Assembly (NCBI GenBank): GCA_030762935.1
Contig: CM060892.1
Coordinates: forward strand, 84,178,827 to 84,242,826
Direction: 5' to 3'
Length of the DNA stretch: 64,000 nt
Source of the DNA: Hymenopus coronatus
Taxonomy: Eukaryota; Arthropoda; Insecta; Mantodea; Hymenopodidae
Program-made: the position numbers and the translations under genes
Shown here: positions 56,518 through 64,000 of the stretch, one piece after another
Layout of the letters: the number at the start of each line of letters is the position of its first letter
Position numbering within the stretch: the stretch's first letter is position 1
Notes under the pieces: generated by a model
Seen by the model: the letters and a program-made list of their open reading frames with translations, nothing else
Databases searched by the model: none
Told to the model about the DNA's origin: nothing

Positions 56518-57379
56518 TGGTTTAATTATTCTTCTATAAATAATTTAAAAAATTCGGTTGTTTCTAAGTTTCCATTATTTACACCTGAAAACTCTAAAAA
56601 TACAACATTAGAGGATGTAAAGGACGGAAAAGAGTGGTTTCAAATTTGAATTTATCTCTGAATATGACATCCGACCAAAGACAAACCTAATATATTTTCT
56701 TTTATTCAACCGGTGGAGTAAATTAAATGACATCTTTGAATAAAATGATTCCCAATAATGATTAAATTACTAGCAATATCGCATTATGTATGTACAATGC
56801 GTAGCGAATGAATTACCTTGCTAGCGCTGAACTTAATTACTGAGCGAGCCATAAAAAAGCGTGATGGAATGCATAATTTTTTGGCTGCAATAGCTGATAA
56901 CGACTTTTTTTATCCTGCGGCAAGAGCTGTTTCCAGCATAAATAGCACAATAAATCATAGCTCCAGAGTGGTGGAGCTTATTTTGTGTGTAATGAATCAA
57001 GAAAATGATGATCGCCTGTTGTTGCGTTTTCATTTGTCTACCAGCAGCTTACTCGTGTATATTATTTCAGAGGTAATCAAAAGAACTTGGTTTTCATGTA
57101 GTAGCTCATTATAAAGCTTGTTTAAAATAATTATCACATCCAACAAACCAACACTTAGTCTAAATATCGGATTGATTTGACAGTTCTGCTCATATAACAT
57201 ACACACAATATGGACGAATAATATTTAAGAGCGTTTTCGATATCAACACATATTGGCCCTATTCCAAAGTAATACTCGAAGAGGAAGGGATTGCAGTTAA
57301 CTTAATTATATCTCACTCTTAATGTATTTTCAGATTTTGGGACCTTCAAATCAAAATGACAGTTTTAATATTTATTTAA
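56518..57379. other. unassigned DNA
   Basis: The 98-residue frame at 56818-57114 is the only notable one. It shows no signal peptide or domain that I recognise and its codon use is not distinctive. I do not call it as a gene. Confidence 0.4.
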
Positions 57380-58055
57380 AGAATACGTTACGTTGATATT
57401 TATATTTAATATCTTCCAAGGATGACATACGGAGATTTTGAGGCAAAATCCCTCACCCCAAACTACATTCAACATAGAATAGATTTGGAAAATTTCATTT
57501 TCCCCAAAAATGGTTCCAAGATTTTGATTAAAATAGGTATATTAAAGATATTTATGTTCAAATAAAATGTTTATTTTGAATTTTCTGGGAATACCCTTTA
57601 AAGATCTGGAACTAAGCTGAATTTTGCATAGCTGGTAAACCGTAACAGAGAGACAAATATTCACTAAGCAAAAGCATTTTAATATTTGGTTAAAATATAC
57701 GATTTCTGTCATATGCATTTTTTCGTGGAATTGGACATTTTCGAGATATTTATTGTTATTGGTTTCAGTTTTAAGATACTGAAACCGTCCTCATATGGGA
57801 AATTGTTTACTCCTGAGAAAGCAAAGAAATAGAATACAATCACATTACAACCGGCTTTCAAAAGATTTGACTCGCTTTAGCCTAGTGTACTCTCTTATTT
57901 CCCTTCTACTTGTAACGAAGCAAGTAATAAGACCATTTATGCAAATGTTTATTTCGATTAGTATGAAGTAAATAGAAGCATAAGCTCTTCAAATATAATT
58001 TATTACAGAGATATAGAGAAACTCATGTGAATAGCCACATCAAATTTTTAAAAAC
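57380..58055 (-). repeat. Rep-A, lacking the hairpin end
   Basis: From GAATACGTTACGTTGATATT to GATATAGAGAAACTCATGTG then CCACATCAAATTTTT. Confidence 0.75.
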
Positions 58056-58067
58056 ATAATCTACATT

Positions 58068-58424
58068 CGCATAACATTCTCTACCTATGATGCAATAAAA
58101 TAGCCTTACAAAACTTCATTCTTCTGCTTACTTCATGGCTTATCAAGCCAAAGATTTACATAATTAGTTTTCTCAACCGGGACCATGCAAAGCGAACTGA
58201 ACCTTAACTGTTTCACATAGCGACCAGTTTTTAACGATTAAACTATCTCTTTAGTCTAATGTATTCCCTATTTCCCTTTTACTTACAAGAGGCAGATAAT
58301 AAGACCAATTCTGGTAAGGTTTATTCCATTAGCATGATATAGGTAAGAGAATAATTTTGTAAGAATATTTTGTATATGTAACAGCTAGAGAAAGTCATGT
58401 GATCGAAGCACATCAGATTTTTTT
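58068..58424 (-). repeat. Rep-A chimera: (+) start joined to (-) end
   Basis: 58068-58150 reads as a (+) 5' end (CATAACATTCTCTACCTATG, TTACTTCATGGCTTATCAAG); 58151-58424 reads as the (-) 5' part ending AGCTAGAGAAAGTCATGTGA then CACATCAGATTTTT. The layout repeats that of 2605-2915. Confidence 0.7.
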
Positions 58425-58544
58425 CTGTTCTAGTCCTCTCATTAGGGAGTTTTCAGAATCTGATAAAACATCTGTGTTAAACATTATTAAACAAGTGAAA
58501 CTATTAAATACTTGTAAAATCCTACACATACTAAAATCCATGAA

Positions 58545-58725
58545 GAAGCCCACCTCACATTCAAGAGGCTGCGAGTTCGAATCTAACTTAACCTCAGGTG
58601 AGTTAGAGTTCCCTTGAGAAGATGAATGTCGAGTAACTTTAAGCTCCATGGGGCTTGAAATCCTTTGAGCATCATTTCACCAATTTCATTCATCGTCCGG
58701 TATGATCAACCAGGTAAAAAGCCGT
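58545..58725 (+). mobile_element. SINE-F, B box and body
   Basis: B box GAGTTCGAATCT at about 58571-58582, then TCAGGTGAGTTAGAGTTCCC, AGATGAATGTCGAGTAACTT, TAAGCTCCATGGGGCTTGAA and GATCAACCAGGTAAAAAGCC. The A-box half of the head is missing. Confidence 0.65.
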
Positions 58726-59639
58726 TATGCTTAAAAAATTAAGAGCATACTTTGCAATACAAAATCATAAGAGTTCTGAGCACGTGTGTAAAAATTCTTC
58801 ACATACACATCAGTAGTAAGACATTCTAAATGTTTTTGTTTATTCTGGCGATTGATAGAACCCTGGCATTTCTTATTTTCAACTAAGTAGTCTATGTTTG
58901 GTTCAATAAGCGAAATATAGAGAATAGATAATTAACATTTAAATTAGACCGCCGAATTCCTTCACTTTTGTTCATTATTGAAAATACCTGTTCAAATCTG
59001 TATGTAGAAACAAACATGGAGATTACAAATCCTGCTAATTGTTTTATGTTAGAAACAAATGCCCATAGCTAAGAACAAATACGTTTAGTTTATGTCCAGC
59101 ATTGGGACATGGATTCTTTACTGAAAGACTCATAACCAGAGCTAGGAAGTTCGTACCGGACGCCGTTCCGCATATAGGTTGCGATCGACCATCTCGCTGC
59201 TTCCAAACAAGTCATTGATAAGAACGCAAGGGAAGAGGTAATCAAACCTATTGTCAATAAAATAGTACTTTTTCCCGAGAACAAAAATGATTTAACAGCA
59301 GATCATTGTTGTTAAATTTAAGGCTGAATCTGACTGATTTCCTTCTTTGCATATGTACATCATGAAAACACCCAAGCAATTATAACATGAATTGTAATAT
59401 TTATTGATAGAATGTAAAAAAAAAGATCCAAATAATAAAACTAATGTCTTAAATATCTTCAAACTCTTACCAGGTAAAGACGAAAGCGCGAATTGAACTA
59501 AATCTTTACTCATCTGAAAAAGTTCGTTCTACTTCGCATGATGTATCAGTATCACCAATCCTGGTCGCTCTTATTCTACATAAGGAAATCCGTACGAACT
59601 TCCTGGCGCTGCTCATAACACAGGCACCTGAGGCAAACG
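58726..59639. other. unassigned DNA
   Basis: A minus frame at 59090-59284 contains a hydrophobic start (ILLTIGLITSSLAFLSM) but has no other support; I leave it uncalled. Confidence 0.4.
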
Positions 59640-60170
59640 CATTTGAAACAGTGGAGGGAGTCAAGGAGGGAGAGAGCCTATTGCATCCAAAGACCCAGCG
59701 AAGTGGCTTAGGTGTTTCGTCTGGAACTGCATTCGGGATATCATTCGGTCGGTTCTCCGCGGCCGATCTCTCTGACCCATGGGATTTTTGCGGGTCCCAA
59801 CCAGTCTATTTCAGGGTTGTAGGTGTCAACGAAGACTTCGGAAACCGCGCCCCATTTCGTGGGGGTGAATGCGCTATTGGTGACGGGATGGTGCTGGTTG
59901 TCTACGGATTCAGATGGTTTATTCAGACTTGAGTGGTGGGCTCCTGGCGCTCCCTGCGTTGAAATAAACTGCTTGCGAACTGTTAGGGACTGCCCTTGAC
60001 GGCCCTCTTCCTGTCCAGGTGTCGGCCGCCCTCAGAAATTACACTCATCTCATCCTTGCTCCAGAGGTCTGACGTACAATAAGCCCACGTTTACAGTGTG
60101 GAATACCTCTCTGTATCGTACACAACATACACACTGCATCCCAAGAGGCGCACCTCGCCTTAGCTGTCCT
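59640..60170 (+). repeat. Rep-H, copy 5
   Basis: GCGAAGTGGCTTAGGTGTTT, CTCTGACCCATGGGATTTTT, GGTTGTCTACGGATTCAGAT then GGTTTATTCAGACTTGAGTG, GCTCCAGAGGTCTGACGTAC and GTGTGGAATACCTCTCTGTA match the copy at 48.64 kb. The block is clearly GC-richer than its surroundings. An 81-base GGTGTAGG...GGTGACGGG section is unique to this copy. Confidence 0.6.
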
Positions 60171-61403
60171 AATATTCAGCATTAATAATTACCAATTATA
60201 AGTTATTTGAGATATTTTAATCCAAACAAAAATAATTACCCAAAATCAATTACATTCTCTATTATATACTGCGGGAGATCTAAAACCCAAGTGTAATACA
60301 CAATGGACGTAGCACTAATACGCGCGATCCGCGACCCCGCAAAGAAGCAAACGCTCTGTAGAAGTACTGAGAATATTTTCCACCGTTAATAACAGTTAGT
60401 TCCTGCAATAAGCTTAGAAATGGTTAGAAAACAAGTAAAATGTGCTAGATCAAAGGATAATTGTTGCAAATAAGCCATTTAATCAAAGATTATGCATCAC
60501 TGAATGCTTCATCAAGTCAATACTTCTGTGAATGCATAAATCACCCTGCATATGTTACGGAACAAAAGGTAATAATAATCACCTTATTAAGCACAATAAA
60601 TGCCTACTAATGATGACAAATAATGAGATAATCTTGCTATATAATCAAAAACCTTCAAGCTTCAACAGAGAAGATAAGTGCCCTTATTTCACGTGAGAGA
60701 AAAACCGCACACAATTGTCGGGGCATAGCCTCGCGGGTCAAAAGAAAAAAAACCTCCACATACAACACAAAGAGATAGCAGAAGCGAGAAGTGTATTATA
60801 TGGCAGAGTGGTGGTAATAGAAGAGAAGGTAAAGGGAGGAGGGGATGATAAAAAGAACGTTAGTACAAATGGAAGTGGAATCCTGGGCGTGACGGGATGA
60901 ATGGTTTGCCGGCTGCATGAACACCAATTTCCCTCTACACACTCGCACAATCATTGATAAAGTGGACGTAGCTTTGCACTGTAGGATGAGCCACTTGCCA
61001 TGATAGGCTCCGAACTTCCAGAATGACATTATATTTTCTCCTCTGCCGCATCTATTTCAACTAGGCTGCACTCGTATATAAAGAGGAGGGGGGAAAAGCG
61101 AAAGAAAATACCCAGAATGGAAGGAGAGCCATGGACAAAAGAGAGAGTTTTGTATTTTCCTTATTTTTCCCTCTTTTTGTGTGATATTGCTGGGAGGGAA
61201 TAAAACGACAATATGTTTCTCAAAGCTTCCTTCCCACTCCATTTTTACTATGTGTGCACGATTTTTTTTTTTCTGGCGGAAGAAAACACGGAACAGAAAT
61301 CATACTTTGTGGTCAAATCTCTGACGTACTATTCCTTTTGTGCATTAGAAACGGAAATAGTATGAAGAATGTTCTGTCGCAAGTTGTAGTAGGAAAGAAA
61401 TAA
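60171..61403. other. unassigned DNA, about 1.2 kb
   Basis: Frames at 60715-61242 (both strands, 60-77 residues) arise from a purine-rich stretch (GAGAAGGTAAAGGGAGGAGG near 60820 and GAGGAGGGGGGAAAAGCGAA near 61083). CGTATATAAAGAGG near 61071 has TATA character without other support. Confidence 0.4.
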
Positions 61404-62217
61404 TATTTTTACTTTCTTCACTATGCACGATGTACGTAATAGGAAGAAACGGTAATGTATTCTACCTAAAATTTTGATACCGAGATTTCATCGGAAATAA
61501 ATGTTTTGAGAACCTCTGAATTAAGAAAAACATTTTAATATATCTAGCACGTATGCACGTAGTATTAGTATCTAGAGAAGTTATTGTATTCCACCCAAAA
61601 ATTCGATGTCGAGATTTTACCGGAAATATATGATTTGAGGAACTTAAGCCATTAATAAGCATTTTAAGAAAAAAATCCGTTTTTGCGTGTATGTGTGTGT
61701 GTGAGTCTATGGCTCAAAAACGAAAAGACCGTTGAAGACCAAACTTGCTATTTACGTTTAGTATCTTCCAAGATGAGACACGATCATTAAAATATATCCT
61801 ACCACCACAAATTACTCTTTATATGGAAACATTTTTGAAAATGTTTTTCTCAAAACCTGCTAACAATTTTGATTAAAATACCGTATATTAAATAAAGTTA
61901 TATCAAAATAATAAGTATATTTTTAACTTTCTGAAAAACAATTTCTTGAAGCTTATTCTGGATCAGTTTTGCAGAATTTTGCATAGCGGTTAAATCATAA
62001 AATATAGACAGAAACTTACTATACAAAAAAATGAGGATCTTGTTAAAACAATTATTGTCATATACGTCTTTTCTTATCACTTTAGCCTAATATATTCTAC
62101 GTACAAGAAAGTAAGTAATAAGACCAACTATTCTGAAGTTTATCTGGATTAGCATAATGTAAATAAAATAATAGTCTATTATTAGAGAACGTTATGTGAA
62201 TGTAACACATCAGATTT
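61404..62217 (-). repeat. Rep-A, complete, with a duplicated hairpin end
   Basis: The first 130 bases (TTTTTACTTTCTTCACTATG to AAAACATTTT) are repeated from about 61540 (ATATCTAGCACGTATGCACG to AAGCATTTT). The copy then runs on to ATTAGAGAACGTTATGTGAA then ACACATCAGATTTTC. Confidence 0.8.
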
Positions 62218-63864
62218 TCATAAAAAAGGTCTATCTAAGGTGGTATATCCTGAAATTTGACACAAAAATTGAAAAATTAAGAATATATTTTTCTTAATAA
62301 AATACTGTGAATTCTAAAACTAGCAAAACTATATAGTTTTTTTGGCGCACTTTAACTACCAATTAACTGAAGCTAAAATGGGCCGGGACATCCTTGTTAA
62401 TAGACACGTTCATCAGTTTTTTCTAACGCTTTCCAAATCAAAATGCACCACGCAATGCAGATATTTACTAATTTATTTCAAAATTCTTATACTTCCTCTC
62501 ATAAGTACATAAAAGAAAGCTGTCATATTTTTTTCGAAATAATGCTCCAGATTTAGAAATAAATTATTTAATTTTGATAAATCAGGATTTCTGAGGAATA
62601 CGAAATGCAATAATTTGTGTGCAATAAGTGGGGGTTAATATTAAAATATAGTATGATATATCGGTTTGAAAATTCATTTACAGTAATATTTTAAATTTTA
62701 ATGTGGATATTTTTCAAAATGCTCCAAGTGACTCATTTTAATTGGAGTAACAAATTTAGACAAAAATTATATTTAAATAACAATGCAAGCTAGAATTTTG
62801 ATACATGAGAAAATACCACTTATTGTGCCTAATATCTGGTATGAATTTTAATAATGTTTATATCGAATGCTGTAATTTTCCAAACTTCAAGGAGGCATTA
62901 CTTAGTACAGTAACCTCCAAGGTTGAAACACAAAGATCTTCAAGTGTATCCCCCAAACTATTCTTCAAATACATCTTTTAAAAGTGTTCGACTTTCCTTA
63001 AAATGAGCAACAGAATTTGTATTAAAAGATTTCAACAAATAGATATTATCTGCCTCATCACTTTGTAAAAAACATCAGTTTTGTTATTGCCTCGCTTAAG
63101 AGTCAATTGGGAGCAATGAAGAATATTCTTTGTTGATCTTGTGGCGCGGTCTTGGAAAGAGGAAGTAACTATTAATAAAGCAATAAGTTTTACACTAACC
63201 TAAAGGCTTCATGTATACATTTCATTTATCCTAGGAAACAACAAAAAATGAGTCTTTATTTCATTGTAAATTGTTTTAACTCAGGCAGCTCCCCATTCTT
63301 TAAATGATGAAAATTGCTCATCATGTAAATCTTTCGAATTTCCGGGTAACAAACTAAGTGCAGCTGTTTTAGCGTAAACTAAAACTTCTTCGGGATCATC
63401 CACTTTCATTCATTTATTGACTTATTTGGTGTAGTTTAAACAATCAGAATTGAAACTGCTGTTTATTCCGGCGAACGAAGCACAACGAATATACGAAGCA
63501 CAACCTACGTCACCACTAAAACTCAATTCCTCGTAATGAAGACTAATAATATTAATATTAATAAATATAAGGCTATTTCAGTTAATATTAGGATAGGATA
63601 AAGGTTGTATATTACAGTGACTTATTAGACTATTGCTTGCTCATGAGAAGCCACTAATAATATAAATAACTATTCTCAGATTTTAAAACCAGTGGTTTAT
63701 TTAATCTTGAATGAAGCAGATTGCTCCACTTGCAACAGATACATGCTGTATGGCATAACAAAGTAACATCGATCATTAAACCACACTTAAATTATAATTA
63801 TGGACATTTAATACTTCGTAAGATCGCATAATTACCTTAGAGTTCTTTGATATTGCTAATTTCC

Positions 63865-63867
<3 letters not shown>
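62218..63867. other. AT-rich DNA with no gene
   Basis: About 1.65 kb without a frame above 60 residues. 62870-63010 has weak Rep-A words (ACCTCCAAGGTTGAAACACA, AGATCTTCAAGTGTATCCCC), so it may hold a very old copy. Confidence 0.45.

Positions 63868-63907
<40 letters not shown>
63868..63907. repeat. TA microsatellite
   Basis: Twenty uninterrupted TA units. Confidence 0.95.
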
Positions 63908-63914
<7 letters not shown>

Positions 63915-64000
63915 TAAATGTTACATTCTTGCTGGTTATTAATTATGTTTGGGGCATTCTTGTTCATGCATGGAGTTACTTTCCTTTCTTTATGTGCCTT

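Noticed and set aside
56818..57114. 98-residue frame as a possible small gene
   Set aside because: No motif, no supporting promoter or homologous copy; length is within chance for 64 kb.

Overview
The window is AT-rich eukaryotic DNA in which I could not identify any protein-coding host gene. The longest open frames are a tandem satellite read through, CA-repeat read through, or pieces of dead transposases. The mixture of transposons (piggyBac, PGBD-type piggyBac, hAT, probable Penelope-like fragments, Gypsy-like solo LTRs and several tRNA-derived SINE families) suggests an animal, most likely an arthropod with a repeat-rich genome. I cannot name the species or clade from sequence alone. The window reads as intergenic or deep-intronic DNA.

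The dominant component is one non-coding repeat, called Rep-A here, of about 0.8-0.95 kb and present as roughly 35 whole or partial copies in both orientations. Defined in its + direction, Rep-A starts with ATCTGATGTGTTCCATTCAC then ATGACTTTCTCTA. It carries an AT-rich body, a conserved G-run (GGGGTGGGGGGA), a perfect or near-perfect palindrome (AAATACCAAGTTTGGTATTT) and a CA/CG-rich microsatellite. It ends in a palindromic hairpin TCTCTATACACTATGTACAT...TAGAGAAAGTAAAA. No copy has a coding frame. Copies sit head-to-tail, or fused head-to-head inside the body.

Layout. 0-2.9 kb: a tRNA-like SINE, then Rep-A copies. 3.2-4.2 kb: Rep-A (-) split by SINE-B with a 10-bp target duplication. 4.36-5.78 kb: a 710-bp tandem duplication containing SINE-A and Rep-H. 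6.3-12.6 kb: a run of Rep-A copies with nested SINEs. 12.6-14.2 kb: a decayed PGBD-type transposase (-). 14.2-18.0 kb: nothing recognisable. 18.07-20.23 kb: an 80-bp tandem satellite with a homogeneous core and decayed edges, containing a small inverted-repeat element. 20.5-30.7 kb: Rep-A with SINE-A, SINE-B, SINE-C and SINE-E insertions. 31.4-31.8 kb: an LTR-like block with a TATA box and a heat-shock-element-like motif. 32.5-42.6 kb: Rep-A copies, mostly (-) up to about 40 kb, with a hAT fragment and a 90-bp hairpin insertion. 43.4-46.0 kb: a complete piggyBac element with TTAA duplications, terminal inverted repeats and a dead transposase, itself carrying a nested fragment with a 13-bp duplication. 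46.3-58.4 kb: Rep-A, Rep-H, SINEs and a Gypsy-like solo LTR with a 4-bp duplication. 58.7-64 kb: Rep-H, a last Rep-A copy and AT-rich DNA ending in a TA microsatellite.

There is no gene system in which genes work together. The interest lies in repeat biology: the Rep-A family, the structurally complete but coding-dead piggyBac, the two related hairpin/PLE-like insertions, the satellite array and the LTR promoters. Boundaries of repeats are read by eye and should be taken as good to about 5-20 bases unless a target duplication is given.
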